Assembly (NCBI GenBank): GCA_023897205.1 | Contig: JAHWDD010000004.1 | Span: 4,464,001 to 4,528,000 of the forward strand | Direction: 5' to 3' | From: Exophiala sp. HKRS030 | Taxonomy: Eukaryota; Ascomycota; Eurotiomycetes; Chaetothyriales; Herpotrichiellaceae | Length of the DNA stretch: 64,000 bases | Shown: piece after piece, positions 11,061 through 23,277 of the stretch | Layout of the letters: the number at the start of each line of letters is the position of its first letter | Position numbering within the stretch: the stretch's first letter is position 1 | Made by a program: the position numbers and the translations under genes | The notes under the pieces: model-generated | Told to the model about the DNA's origin: nothing | Databases searched by the model: none | The model's input: only the letters and a program-made list of their open reading frames with translations

Positions 11061-13449
11061 ATGGCTGCTGCGGACAGCGGATATACCACTGGCGCAGGGC
11101 GAGACGATACTGATCTGCGTCGAAGAAATGTTGCCAGTTATGAGAACGCCAATGGACAACATGTCTACAAGGTGGATGCCGAAGACGTGAAGAAGCTCAA
11201 AATACAAAAGGTGCGAAAGATGGCACTTACAAGACACAACCCCTAACAATATTTTCAGAAGTCGGGCATCCTCGAGATCCTCGACGAGTGGGAATTCATC
11301 ATAGCCCCCATTGTCTTCACTGCGTTTGCCCTCTTTACACGACTATGGAAGATAGGTTTATCTCCTATTGTGACATGGGACGAAGCCCAGTAAGTTGGAT
11401 GACCATTTGCTACCACACTGCAAGCTAACGTTCGTTGCAGTTTCGGCAAATTTGGATCCCACTACCTCAAGCGAGAGTTTTACTTCGACGTCCATCCACC
11501 CCTAGGGAAGATGCTGGTGGGCCTGTCTGGCTACCTGGCTGGATACAACGGTTCATTCGAGTTCAAGTCCGGCGAGACCTATCCGGAAGGCGTTAACTAC
11601 ACCTTCATGCGGATATTCAATGCCCTCTTTGGCGCAGTGACAATTCCCTTGACATATTACACCGCGAGGGAGCTCAACTTTAAGCGTCCGGCTGTCTGGT
11701 TGATGACTCTCATGGTCCTTTGCGAGAACTCCTACGCCACCATCTCCAGATTTATTCTCCTCGACTCCATGCTTTTGTGCTTCACCTTCACCACGGTCTT
11801 GTGCTGGGCGAGATTCCACCGTCTGCAGCACAAGAGCTTTTCAATCGAATGGTTTGCGTGGCTGTTCCTGACCGGGCTCAGCATTGGGTGTGTGTGCAGT
11901 GTCAAATGGGTTGGCTTGTTCGCCACGGCCTTGGTTGGCCTGTACACGGCCGAAGATCTGTGGAACAAGTTTGGTGACCTAAAGATGCCAAAGACCGAGC
12001 TAGCAGCCCATGTGGTTGCTCGAGTAGGCGGACTCATCGTCATACCAATGCTGGTCTATATGTTCTCATTCTATCTGCATTTCTTGATCCTAGAGAACTC
12101 CGGTCCTGGCGACGCCCAGATGTCGTCACTTTTCCAAGCGAACCTCAGAGGCACCGAAGTTGGCAAGGACTCGCCTCTGGAAATCGCTCTGGGATCAAGG
12201 GTTACTATCAAGAACATGGGTTATGGAGGTGGGCTGCTGCACTCCCACGTGCAGACGTATCCCGAAGGCAGTGGTCAACAACAAATTACCTGCTACCATC
12301 ATAAGGACGCCAACAACGATTGGTTTTTCTATCCCAATCGAAGCCAGCCCGAATTCGATCCGGAAGCGCCTTTAAGTTTCGTTGCCGACAAGCAAGTTGT
12401 TCGTCTCGTCCACGCACAAACCGGTCGCAACCTGCATTCGCATTCCGTGGCTGCCCCAGTTACCAAGGCTGACTATGAAGTCTCTTGCTATGGCAATCTG
12501 ACCGTTGGCGACGAGAAGGACCACTGGAAGGTCGAGGTCGTCAGCGATGCAGCATCCTCCGACAGATCTCGAATTCGAACCCTCACCACGGCATTCCGAC
12601 TGCGTCACACTGAGTTGGGTTGCTACCTCCGCGCCGGAACAGTCAATCTTCCACAATGGGGTTTCAAGCAAATTGAAACGACATGCGCCAAGAATGCCAG
12701 CCCTAGAGATGTATACACGCACTGGAACGTGGAGTCTCATGTTAATGAGCGACGTAAGTTCAGAAACCCCCTTCAATCGTTCTCCCTACTAACGTCCTGC
12801 AGTTCCACCTGGCGAAGCCAAGAACTATCGCTCTCCATTCTTCAAGGATTTTATTCACTTGAACGTCGCAATGATGACGTCCAACAACGCTCTTGTGCCT
12901 GACCCGGATAAGCAAGACGACTTGGCCTCGCAATTCTGGCAATGGCCTATTCTTCATGTCGGTCTCCGCATGTGTTCATGGGATGATAGCATTACGAAGT
13001 ACTTCCTTCTCGGCAACCCGCTCGTCTACTGGGGCTCGACCGCATCATTGGGCGTTGCAGGTTTGATTGTCCTGTGGTATTTGATTCGCTGGCAGCGAGG
13101 ATACGACGAACTTCGCCAGACCGATATCGATCAAATCCACTACTCTGGAATCTACCCTCTGATTGGCTGGTTCTTCCATTATTTACCCTTTGTCATGATG
13201 GGACGAGTCACGTATGTCCATCACTACTACCCGGCTCTCTACTTTGCCATTCTCGTGTCGGGTTTCTGCGTCGATTGGATGACGCGACCCCTTAACAAGA
13301 CTGTGCGCTGGGGTGTTTACTCTATCCTGTACGCTGCAACAATTGGCTTGTTCGTCTTGTTCAGCCCGATCGTTTTCGGTATGCAAGGCCCCAACAAGAA
13401 TTATGCGTACCTCAGATGGTTCAACAGATGGAGAATCTCGGATGCTTAG
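11061..13449 (+). CDS. pmt2: protein O-mannosyltransferase, PMT2 family
   Basis: Pmt2-type enzymes transfer mannose from dolichyl-phosphate mannose to Ser/Thr of proteins entering the ER; in yeast they work as heterodimers with Pmt1. The 746-aa model has four exons (11061-11210, 11259-11389, 11441-12753, 12803-13449) that close in frame. Visible signatures are the catalytic Asp91-Glu92 in TWDEAHFGKFGSHY, then REFYFDVHPPLGKMLVG and SRFILLDSML. A lumenal MIR region of three repeats follows, with LHSH in GGLLHSHVQTYPEGS and again in GRNLHSHSVAAP. After MIR comes QFWQWPILHVGLRMC, and the C terminus holds further membrane segments including VTYVHHYYPALYFA. The GYLAGYNGSFEF segment and the overall length are PMT2-like rather than PMT1 or PMT4. 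It is a housekeeping cell-wall gene. Confidence 0.95.
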
Positions 13450-14212
13450 AAAAGAATGAGAGCATCTCCACCGTTTGGGGAATATTACAGCCCAAAAAAT
13501 TTGACACGAGGAGAATCGAGGTGGTGCGATGGATGTGGCCATACAAGCGCCCACAGGGAATTTTCGCTGAAACAGATATAATAACTCTGATCATGAGGCT
13601 ATGGTACTTTCTGTAAAACAAGACTTGAAGCAATGACATGTAAAAGTTTCTCAATCATTTCGTCTCCTCTGCCCATCTGCCATTTCAGTGATCTAACCAT
13701 AAACACATGAAAGTTGCTTTGACTTGGCGCACAGGACCTACAGGGGCTACAGATCTATGCCATGCACTTCATGTATGGGTCTATTCGATGCCGCGAACCT
13801 GGGAGGTAAGTGATACATGAAGAGCCCTATTCCGAGGACGAGTAACTCGGATAATTGTGGGAACTTTGGATAGAATATCCCGTGTCTTCATCGACGACGG
13901 ACATTAATTCCTCCTAAACCCGAAATATCACGGAGACTTTCAATGCGTCTTTGCTGCCCACATACAACCATATCGAATGTGTGTGCAAAGTATATAAACC
14001 CTCCAGCTGATTCGAAAGACACACAAACAATTGTAAGTCCGGCTTCATTAACCACAAAACAAACCAAGCCTGGCTCTCGGGGAGCATTTCTAGGTATTAT
14101 CACAGCAAACAACTCCTCCACTACCTAGGTAGCCTCGCCTACCTGCTTTGGCTTCTCCTTCGAACCCTACAAGCTGGAGGGAAAAGGAATCCTTGATCTC
14201 AACTACTTCACA
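13450..14212. other. intergenic, no gene seen
   Basis: This holds the 3' region of the mannosyltransferase gene and the promoter of the SnoaL-like gene. No protein-like frame or RNA gene was recognised. Confidence 0.55.
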
Positions 14213-14716
14213 ATGTCTGACCTCGCAACTACCCTCCGCACCACCGCGGGACGATACATCTCGGCCTTCGAGACCCTGGACGCAGATCTCTTCGCATCTC
14301 TCCAGTCGCCAAAGGAGTACAGACACACATTTGGCCCTGCTTCGGTGAATCCACCTGGGCCACAAGACGGTGCACACTTCGCTCAGCATATCAGAGACTT
14401 GCAAGGGATCATGAGGGGGTTCCCCGTCTATGCGCAGTCGACATGGGTCAACGAGCCTCAGCGGCAGGTCATCGTCCATGCCACTAGCGAGACTTGGTTC
14501 CGGGACGAATATAAGGATTCTGGTGATGCCGAATGGTTGTATCACGGCGAGTACATCTTTTTTTTGGACATGGATGAGACGGGGCAGAAGATCACCAAGG
14601 TTTTTGAGTTCTTGGACAGCAAGGGCACGGAAGTGTTGAGAGGGTTGATGAAGCGGGCGAGGGCGAACGAGGCGAAGGCCAAGGGCAGGGAGGTGAGCAA
14701 AACGAGTTTCGAGTAG
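14213..14716 (+). CDS. SnoaL/NTF2-like fold protein
   Basis: This is a single-exon protein of 167 aa starting MSDLATTLRTTAGRY. The pattern of an N-terminal helix pair, a middle segment WVNEPQRQVIVHATSETWF and the closing strand GEYIFFLDMDETGQKI followed by KVFEFLDSKGTEVL is typical of small fungal SnoaL-like (NTF2-superfamily) proteins. Members of this fold include polyketide cyclases and scytalone dehydratase, but many are of unknown function. I do not see the scytalone dehydratase signature residues, so no catalytic role is assigned. The tail from about 145 is a charged helix (MKRARANEAKAKGREVSK). It is 21 kb from the PKS gene, so a link to it is not implied. Confidence 0.7.
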   Translation: MSDLATTLRTTAGRYISAFETLDADLFASLQSPKEYRHTFGPASVNPPGPQDGAHFAQHIRDLQGIMRGFPVYAQSTWVNEPQRQVIVHATSETWFRDEYKDSGDAEWLYHGEYIFFLDMDETGQKITKVFEFLDSKGTEVLRGLMKRARANEAKAKGREVSKTSFE

Positions 14717-15737
14717 AAGGTATCTCTACCAACTTAGCATTTCCAAAACATCTGCGAGGATACCTTTCTACCAACTTTTCCATGTTGAGAGGGTCACATC
14801 ATAGACTTTGTACGAAGCCGAAGACCTTTGCCCGATGTACGCCGTGCAACGAAGAGGATTCGCACAAGGCAAGACTTGCGTAGACCCGTACAGATATCCA
14901 CATAGAGCACTACAACAACGACTGCGAGTATAAGAGCGGAAAAACGCGACGACCAAGCCAATATATCTTGAATAGATTCGCCCCCAAAATAAACGGAAAT
15001 GATGGAACAGCGAATAGATTGTCCAGTAAAACATGGAAAACTCGTAAAATCAAAAGATTAAATGCGGCTCCATTCGGAAACAGTGACCTTTTGTCAGGTC
15101 ACTCTGGAGACGTCGTGGTCGTGCCATCGTCAAACGGGCGTCCTGCTTCAGCTGGCTATCCCATTCTGGGCACTGTACCATCGAATGGCATTCTCGCCGG
15201 CCTTTACAAAGATTGTTTGGACGTGTGACTAAGATGGAGCCTCATCTATTGGCCCCGGGTGACCGGTATGTCGCGCTCTAGTGCCAGAGTCGTTGGTGTC
15301 AGCCGGGGGGAAACCCAGCATTCTCTCCTGTTTCGTACTCGTACAAAGGAGAACGAGAAAAAGCCTCGAGCCTCGGTCACAAGGCTGCCAAGGCGCCAAC
15401 CCTAGTATATACTAACGTCGTGGCTAGCCCCGTGGATGACCAATGAGCGGAGTCGACGTGCTGAGCGAAAGCGGGATGTTAGCGATGGGCCTGCGCTTCT
15501 TTTCTCCCACTAACTTCGGCCAAATTAACTACTAAACCGTCCATCATCTCATTATCCTCGTTACCCTCCGAAACCCTCCCTCCGCGTACCTGGCGATTGC
15601 CCGTACACCCGCATAGCCTCCATCATGGCCAGATAGCCAAGTCCGAGACTTTCGCACTCTCCAGAGCGCCCTTGCCATCTTGAATCTCGACCGCCTTGCT
15701 CGAAAAACTTACCGTCGCCTCGCCTGGATTTATCGAC
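14717..15737. other. intergenic, no gene seen
   Basis: About 1 kb ahead of the Zn2Cys6 regulator, with no convincing open frame. A TACTCGTA word is at 15336-15343. The last 200 bp is CT-rich, as expected for a promoter and 5' UTR. A TTG-initiated extension of the regulator frame to 15696 was not used because the first ATG is at 15738. Confidence 0.55.
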
Positions 15738-18313
15738 ATGGCCGCTCAACGCTCGTCGTCAGCCGGACACGGCACGGGCGACTATTCCGAGGACCCCAGT
15801 TTCGAAACCAACGTAGACGGCAGGATTGAGATGGCACAAGAAGAGATAGACGCCATCATCAGGAACAAGAGGAAGGTCAGGGATCCAAAGGCATGTTATG
15901 CGTGTCATCGACGCAAGGTCAAGTGCGATAGGAACCTCCCGTGTGATTCATGCATCAAAAGAGACCACCCCGAGCTGTGTTCGTACGAGCGACCGACCAA
16001 GAAGAGGCGGATCGCCTTGCCGGGGTCCATGGGCCATGGCGAAGGTACGCCGTTCGATAATCAGGACCCTGCGCAACAATCGGGGCCCAACGTCACAGTA
16101 CCCCGCGAGCAGTGGGATCGCATGAATAGAGAAATTCAGAGGCTGCGTAATCGAGTCAAGAGCGAGTCCATGTCCCCCGAAGCGCTTCAAGTCGACCTGG
16201 ATGACTCGCACGCCGCGGGTTCTCATAGCCGTTCCGAGGAGGCGGAAAGAGAAGGCTATCACGCCCCAAGTAACCAAATGGGCACCATGCATCTGGGCTC
16301 TAGATCAGTACTTGCATACATGATGGCTCTGGGCAGGAGTCAGACGACACAAGACACTGCGCGGTCGCTTCTGGAAGAAAACATCTTGCCCAAGCTGGGT
16401 CTGGATAATGAGAGCGCCACCTATCCCTTTGTCGATTTATGGAGTACAGCTTCCAGCATGCAAGATGTGAGTGGCTTGTGTAAGGCAATCCCTGATGACG
16501 AACTGTGCCGAGAGTAAGCATGATCCGAGCAGACTATGGTGCTGAGTGCGACTAACACGGTCCAGGTTCTTTGTCGGTTATCGAGACGTTTCGGGCACTC
16601 TCTATCCCGTCGTGCCTGACGCGGCCAGTTTCGAAGACACGCTGGTGTTTATGCTGTCGAACCGGTCGCGCGCTCTCCGTGATAACCTAGAACTTGATCC
16701 GAACAAGCCGTACGGCGTCTCGCTGGCGTGGTTGTCACTTGTTTTTGCAGTATTCGCTTCGGGTGCACAATGTGCAGATAGACCGGCCAAGGAGAGAGAA
16801 CTCACCTCACAAGTGTACAGTAAGTTGCGTGGTGCAAACTATGATACGATCTTGCTGACTGCTGGTAGTTTGTTGCTCCTATCAAGCTCTGCGCATGGCG
16901 AACTTTCTGACCCATCCCTGTCTCGAGACGATCGAAGCATCGCTTATCATTGGCAATGTCTTGTCATATAACATGAATCCGGGTGTGGCATACATCTTCC
17001 TAGGAATGACGCTACGCATGTCATTTTCCATTGGGCTACAAATCAATTCCAACCACTTCACCGAGGCTGAGAAGTGGACCCGGCGACGAATTTGGTGGGC
17101 ACTTGCATGGCAGGACTCGCACTTTGCTGTGAGCTATGACAGACCGACTTCGAGCGTCTTGTGCATTCCGGACATACCATATGGGAAGTTTAGTTCACCA
17201 GGAGATCGGAGCTACGCCGAGAGCATGTTTGCGATAATAAGACTCACCCAGCAGATTGTCCGGGAGCGTCTTCTTCATCCCCGGGCTGTGATGACTTGGG
17301 AAACGATTCGAAAACATACCGACGAGATTGCAAGCATTGTTGCACAAGGTGCGGCTCACCTCCGCGATCGAAATCAATGTTACAGAATGACGGAACATCT
17401 TGAACGTCTGGCTCTCAAACTTCATAGCTCCTACATCGTCAGCGAACTTTGTCGACCTGCCTTGAAAGAGCCAGCTTCAACGGATGCCACCGCGGTGTCT
17501 ACTCCTATTCAATCTCCTGGTGGGCGACGCAAGGCCTCATCTCAATCTACCCCGAATGCCCCGGCTTTGGATTCGGCTGCACGGGCACAGTTTCGACGTG
17601 AATGTGTACAGGCACTGGAGGGAGCTGTTTCCGCATATGTGGAATTACATAATACGAGCAAATTCGCTTCCCGTTCTTGGATCGGTATTCAGCGTGCCAT
17701 ATCGGCAGCTTTCTTGCTAGGCACTCTGCCAGACACAGGACAGGATACTCAACGATTGGCTCTTTTGCGCGAACTTGAAATCGTTGTTGCTCAGCGAACC
17801 AGGGAAGAGTCGACATTCGACTTACAACCTCAGGAAAATCTTGGTTCAAGACGTCTGTCGGCGCATTCACAACCGCCGCTGGCGGACTCCCCACACTGGG
17901 TTCGCAGTATGGCCAAGTCTCTGAATGCGCTTGGCAAGCTGAACGCCGCCTTGAACGGACCTAAAACTGCGACTGCGAAATACCCAATGCTTTCGACCAC
18001 TAATGGCATTTCTGGATCGGGAAGCCTCTTCACAAACATGAGCAATAGCACCAGTCCGCCGCAGTTGAATACTCGATATTCGAGCATGTCGTCAAGTTTG
18101 AAGCAAGAACCTTACTCGCCCGCTCTGGCGAGTAGTGGACTCATTGGCATCGGCAATGCGAACATGACCATGGGTCCTATTACGCCGGACAGTACGTCGT
18201 CGTCCAGTGACTGGAATTTCGGTAATTTACACGAACGAGCGGCCGAATATGTTCAGGCACCTTTGTGGGGAGACGGGGCGGCCATTGGTACTTATTTTGG
18301 TGTCGACCCCTGA
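15738..18313 (+). CDS. Zn(II)2Cys6 fungal transcription factor
   Basis: This is an 824-aa nuclear regulator in three exons (15738-16513, 16566-16819, 16869-18313). The binuclear zinc cluster occupies residues 53-81: CYACHRRKVKCDRNLPC then DSC and a final Cys after KRDHPEL, that is CX2CX6CX5CX2CX8C. A short coiled segment around WDRMNREIQRLRNRVKSE, about 50 residues after the cluster, may be a dimerisation element. The middle holds a fungal-specific regulatory domain (PF04082 type), including GMTLRMSFSIGLQ and EKWTRRRIWWALAWQD. The last 250 residues are Ser/Thr/Pro-rich, as in activation regions. The targets are unknown. It ends about 640 bp from the convergent 3' end of the chloroperoxidase-family gene. 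Confidence 0.9.
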
Positions 18314-18949
18314 GCGGTCATCTTGAGTGCAATTCCACCATACATTTATGATAAGGGTCAGTCTTGCTATCAGTGACCAGGATTTGCAAGCCTGGCTCTT
18401 ACGGTCTGGGTTGTTTACGGATGGGATGATGTTTAAAGCGTTACGAACGTTTCTTCCTTTCTTCCTAGCAGCAACATGATGAAGAGCTTTGTCCCAACGC
18501 CATGCCACTACGATGGTGAGGGTTGCTCCCCCAGGATTGCGTACATTATGTACAGCAGTACAGAGTGCGAGAGACTGTGAATACTGTTATTGTGTCTAGG
18601 TCAATGATACCCAATCTAGCACGACTTCGGGAGTGATTGTGGTAGGTTGAACTGACCCATTGAAGTTTTCATGTGAATGAAGAATGAACCTATTTTTTTT
18701 GAGACCATTTCTTTTCAGTTGTCTGTTCGAGCAGTGCCATTGAATACTTGACCACAGATTAGTTTTGGCATGAATTCAGGAGCGACAAACACATAAACCA
18801 ACAGATCAAAATGACTATGGTTATTTATGGTTTTTTTCGGACAGGTGAAGACTGAAATTTTGACGGTTGATGGTTCATGACTATGTGTGTATGGTCATGA
18901 TATGATCATGACTCTGACATGATTTGATTTTGACGCGGTAGGTATTTTC
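18314..18949. other. convergent intergenic region, no gene seen
   Basis: This is the 3' region between the plus-strand regulator and the minus-strand peroxidase gene. It is AT-rich in the second half, with no protein-like frame. Confidence 0.55.
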
Positions 18950-19868
18950 TCACGACCCAAAAATCACATATCTCATCATACCCAAAGCGTTCCCCAACAA
19001 GGTGAAGACGGTCCGAGGGGTCGGGTTTTCCAAAATGATTTCGGGGAATCTTTCCTCGACGAAGACGGCGTGCAACAATTCAGGGGTCAAGATGCCTCCC
19101 GTCTGGGCCGTGTTCATGACCCCGACGGCCTGAAGGACCCTGACGAACCACAAGTTCAGTGGGAGTCGGGGGGCACCGGAGGCTCGACTCTCCCGGTCAC
19201 GCCGTTGGAAGGTCCGGGCGAGCGAACGCAGAGTCACGGGTTCGTCATTCCCGCCTGCGTCGTCGATCATTGCCTGTAACATTTCCGGCCTCAAGGTATA
19301 ATTGTCCCCCTGGTGGAAGTCGAGGCGGGTGAAGGACGAATCGTGCTCGATGACGTTGTGGCGGCGAGTGTCGACCAGGTCGAAAGTGCCGTCGGCCCGG
19401 AGGAGGGGAGGGAGGGATGAGACCAGGGAAGCCGCCGCGAGCCAGTCCATGTGAAGGGCCGTCTGCAGGGCGTGTTGGACCTGGGCGAGGGTGATGTTTT
19501 GGCCGTCTCTGGGGCTGCAAAACCCTCCGAAAAAAAGAAAGGACAACGAAGTCAGTAACTCGGCAAGAACAAAATTGAAAACCAAAAAGAAAGACACCTG
19601 AAATCACTGAAGACGAAACAGGAAACACAGCATCAATTCAAAAAAAAAAAAAGAAATGGAAGATCGAAAGAGAAAAATCGCAAGTGGCTACTACGTACAG
19701 GTATCCTTGGTTGGCTAGTGCGTTCAATCCAGGACACGGACCACGATGTTCGATGTCACCCTTTTTGTACGTGTGGTCCTCATTGGAAATGGCGGATGCT
19801 GGTGGTTTCTTGTCGGCGTAGCCTCCGGTGAAGAACGTTTTGATGATGTTGGTCAGGGAGAGATACAT
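18950..19868 (-). CDS. chloroperoxidase-family haem-thiolate peroxidase (Peroxidase_2)
   Basis: The 244-aa model has exons 19868-19699 and 19514-18950, separated by an unusually long 184-nt intron with an A/T-rich run. The proximal cysteine ligand is in GPCPGLNALANQGYL (Cys45 of Pro-Cys-Pro). RDGQNITLAQV and the NVIEHDSSFTR segment (Glu113-His114-Asp115) follow, as in chloroperoxidases and unspecific peroxygenases. A downstream acidic segment FVEERFPEIIL occupies the place of the distal glutamate motif. The family oxidises, peroxygenates or halogenates small molecules with H2O2. Most known active members are secreted, yet the start MYLSLTNIIKTFFTGGYADK is not a good signal peptide, so the protein may be intracellular or the start may lie further upstream. 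It is head-to-head with an alpha-dioxygenase-like gene. Confidence 0.85.
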
Positions 19869-20815
19869 GGCGAGGGACCTGCTGTATCTTCTGGACAGGC
19901 AAGGATCGAATAGAACGGAAGGTCGGGAGCAGTATCGAAAAGTAATTCCCTGTGTCAAAGATGAATCGTTCGAGGCGAGAAGATATTCGGTACACAAGGG
20001 AGCGCGAGAGAGAGGGGGAGAGAGCGCATCGAGGTATGTGGAGTATGGAGCGTGGAGAGAAAAAGTCATTTGCACATGTTTACGGAGTACTTACTCCGTG
20101 GCTGCTCATCTGCATATTTTTCGGGAGCCTCAGCAGGCATCGGTCCAGCCATCCTGGCGAACCAGCCTGCCTGTCACACCGGTTCAAGCTGATGGTCAGC
20201 ATTTTCACCCCGAACAGGGGCGCACTTGTGTTACACCAAGCTGAAGTTTTTAGACCCGGGGAATTGCATGCAGCCTTTCTGACCAGGGCACAAACAGGTG
20301 GTGGGATTCAAAAGGAGGCGAGCTGAAACGAGCTGATGGACGCTTGCAGGAAGAGCCCTTTACTTACGCCCAAGGCTGAGTCTGACTTGCTTCTGCTAGA
20401 ACTTACTCCGTTAAGCGAACCAGTCAAGCTCTTCATCACATCTTTGACCAAGGCAGGACTGGTGCTTGGCAAAGGAATTCGTTCGCAGCCTGTAATCAAT
20501 TTTCCCCAATCTGTCGAGCTTGTTCCGTTGTGTTTGCATAGGCTGGGGTGGTGCAGGGGTTTTTCGTCCTCGTGTGACGCACGGAGTAATGTGTAGAGGG
20601 GGGTGATGAGCCTGATGAGTTGCTTGGGTGGGAAATCTGTTGAGACATGGTCAGGAGGCTGGACATATGGAACCGTGTGCTCTTTCTCAACCCTCTTGCC
20701 CTTGCTCATCGGACACACAAGTTCATAACCCCCTTGGTTGTCTCCCTTCCATCACTGTAGGGTGGCTTTCTCTGCACAGGGACATCATACTCTTCGGACT
20801 CCCCGGACCGCAGCA
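19869..20815. other. shared divergent promoter region of the two haem-enzyme genes
   Basis: These 947 bp lie between the 5' ends of the chloroperoxidase-family gene (minus) and the alpha-dioxygenase-like gene (plus). No convincing gene was found; open frames on both strands lack family content. A near-perfect inverted repeat built from the dispersed 9-mer lies at 20081-20100. Confidence 0.6.
20081..20100. repeat. inverted pair of the dispersed TACGGAGTA word
   Basis: TACGGAGTA (20081-20089) is followed after two bases by TACTCCGTG, making a 20-bp near palindrome with one mismatch. Single copies of TACGGAGTA or its complement occur at 1677, 1844, 4080, 4645, 35575, 44509, 45257, 45713, 59461 and 63039, all outside coding exons. 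Whether this is a protein-binding site or a small repeat remnant cannot be told here. Confidence 0.7.
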
Positions 20816-22825
20816 ATGGACACTCACATCAGCCCTAGCTATAAGCCGGGCCTCACTGATCGATTGCTGGTTGGCTTGTTTCACTTGATCAACAAGTTTA
20901 TTCCGTGGCACAAGTTACCTGCCATCGTCGGTGCTCTGAACCTCGAAGCTTTGCGTGTCGAGCTCCGCGAGTACAACTTGCATGATGGGTACCCGTCCGG
21001 TGTCTACCAAGGTAACCAAACCACCGACCCCATGACCGACGAGCGCTTTGAGTACGCTCGCGATTCAGATGGGAAGTTCAACTCGACCGAGATGCCACGA
21101 ATGGGGTGTGCGTTCCAACGACTTGGGAGAAATTTCCCCCGAGGCTTGACCATCAAACCAACAGAAGAGGAATTGTGGACTCCAAACCCTAGAATGGTGA
21201 GTTCGTCCAAAGGGTTGGACCTTTTTTCGTCAGGATATCCAAGCTGACACATCAAATCGATCCAGTTGAGCGATCGTTTGATGGCACGCAAGACGTTCAT
21301 CCCAGCGACCACTTTGAACTTGCTGGCGGCAGCTTGGATCCAATTTCAAACCCATGACTGGTTCTTTCATGAGAATGTATGCTCGTTCCAGCCAGCACAA
21401 ATCATAACGTGTTTTTTGTCAGCTGACTCGTAACAGAGCGACGAAGACTTCGACGTCCCTTTGCCTGCAGGAGACAGTTGGCCACATGGCAAATTGGAAT
21501 TTCCCAAAACCAAGCCGGATGAGATCCTGAGTCAAACAGACACCAGGTGCCCTGGTTACAGGAACGTGAACACGGCGTGGTGGGACAGCTCGCAGATCTA
21601 CGGGTCCAGTGAAGCCGTGACCAAAACCCTTAGAAACCTGAACAGTGATGGCAAATTGACTCTGACCGAGGAAGGTCGAGTACAATTTCTCCCTCGCGAC
21701 GCGGACGGTAACCCGTTGACCGGATTCAACAATAACTGGTGGATAGGTATGGAGATGCTGCACACCCTGTTTGCACTGGAGCATAACACTATTTGTGACA
21801 TGCTGCGTCGGGCGTACCCGTCCTGGACAGGCGATCAGATCTTCGATAAAGCTAGACTGGTTAATTGTGCCCTCATGGCCAAGATCCATACCGTGGAATG
21901 GACGCCTGCTATCCTTGCCCATCCCACATTGAAGATTGGCATGAATGCAAACTGGTGGGGCCTAGTCGGCGAGTCCTTGACGAAGATGCTGGGTCGCATC
22001 TCAAAGACCAGTGAAGTCATCAGTGGCATTCCAGGCTCAGGAGTAGATCAATTCGGAGTGCCGTACTCTCTGACAGAAGAATTTGTGTCTGTGTACCGAA
22101 TGCACTCACTTATCCCGGATACGATCGCCTTCTTCAACGCCAAAGACGGTGGACACAAATCGACCATTCCTGTCGAGAACATGCTTTTCAAATACGCCCA
22201 GGCGCCACTGGACAGTGGCCTCTCGTTTGCCGACGCTTTCTATTCCTTCGGAATCAACTACCCCGGTGCTATCACGAACTCGAATTATCCGGATTTCTTA
22301 CGCAACCTGACCACACCAGACGGGATACATCGCGACATGGGCACCGTGGACATTCTGCGCGACCGTGAACGAGGCGTCCCTCGGTATAACCAGTTCCGTC
22401 GTTTGTTGCGTATGCCTGCACCCAAGACATTCGAAGAACTTACCGGTGGTAACAAAGTTCTTGCGCAAGATCTCTCGGATGCGTACAATGGAGAAATTGA
22501 GCTCGTTGACGCACTCGTCGGATCTCATAGTGAGCCCGTACCTGCAGGCTTTGGGTTCAGTGACACTGCATTCCGCATCTTCATTCTCATGGCCAGTCGA
22601 CGGCTCAAGAGCGATCGGTTTATTGCTGGACAGTGGAATGCACAGACGTATACAAAGGAAGGTCTAGATTGGGTTCAGAATAGTGGGATGAAGGATGTGT
22701 TGTCTAGACACTTCCCAGAGTTGAGAGGTGTGTTGAAAGACAGTAAGAATCCGTTTGCCCCGTGGAGTAAATTGCCCAAGTCGACGGCGTATGATGGCAT
22801 CGAGACCAATGCTCCAAAGAAGTGA
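20816..22825 (+). CDS. alpha-dioxygenase-like fatty acid oxygenase (animal haem peroxidase superfamily)
   Basis: The 626-aa protein is encoded by three exons (20816-21196, 21266-21376, 21437-22825), near the roughly 630-aa length of plant alpha-dioxygenases. The distal haem histidine is His157 in QFQTHDWFFHEN. The proximal histidine is His387 in EFVSVYRMHSLIPD, with the radical-forming Tyr384 three residues earlier, the spacing known for the plant enzymes. Other landmarks are YRNVNTAWWDSSQIYGSS, NNWWIGMEMLHTLFALEHN and RDRERGVPRYNQFRR. There is no C-terminal P450 domain as in fungal Ppo/linoleate diol synthases, so alpha-oxidation of fatty acids to 2-hydroperoxides is the likelier chemistry. 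The start MDTHISPSYKPGLTDRLL shows no signal peptide. The exact substrate is an inference. Confidence 0.88.
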
Positions 22826-23277
22826 GTGGTCCTGTCTGTAGGCATGGACGAAGATTTGGCCTACCACAATGGATGATGACTTACCATGCGACCGTTGATG
22901 ATGACCCATGCATTTACCTGTGAGAATCCATCATGCTGCGGTTTTAACTTGTTGCATGCAACTCTTGTCGTCGTGATGTTGAAGGTTAAGAAAATGTGGG
23001 ATAATGGTACTACTACTCGACCGTATCAAATCCGGTGAACCATTTGAGCTTGACCCGAAAACTCCAAGCTTGGCAGGTTCAAGGCAACGGCTGGGGACGC
23101 GGCTCATTCGCGTAGAGACAGTGTCATGTAAAGTAAAGTAGTGCTGCTTTCCTACGGTCATTTACCAAGAACATCTACGATCGCCTTCGATTCCTTTCTG
23201 CGCAATAAGCCTGCAAGTAAGAGATCCTTCAGCAGAACGTATTTCTTCCTCACGAGCAACGTAAAGCTTGTTTCAAG
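22826..23277. other. intergenic, no gene seen
   Basis: This contains the 3' end of the dioxygenase gene and the promoter of PRE6. No features were recognised. Confidence 0.5.

Noticed and set aside
14213..14716. Scytalone dehydratase for the SnoaL-like protein
   Set aside because: The fold may be shared, but the Tyr/His/Asp pattern of scytalone dehydratase is not visible and the gene is far from the PKS.
19638..20075. A longer 5' reading of the chloroperoxidase-family gene
   Set aside because: The frame extends above 19868, but the added residues are Ser/Tyr/Arg-rich without signal-peptide character. The start at 19868 is the conservative choice, though not proven.
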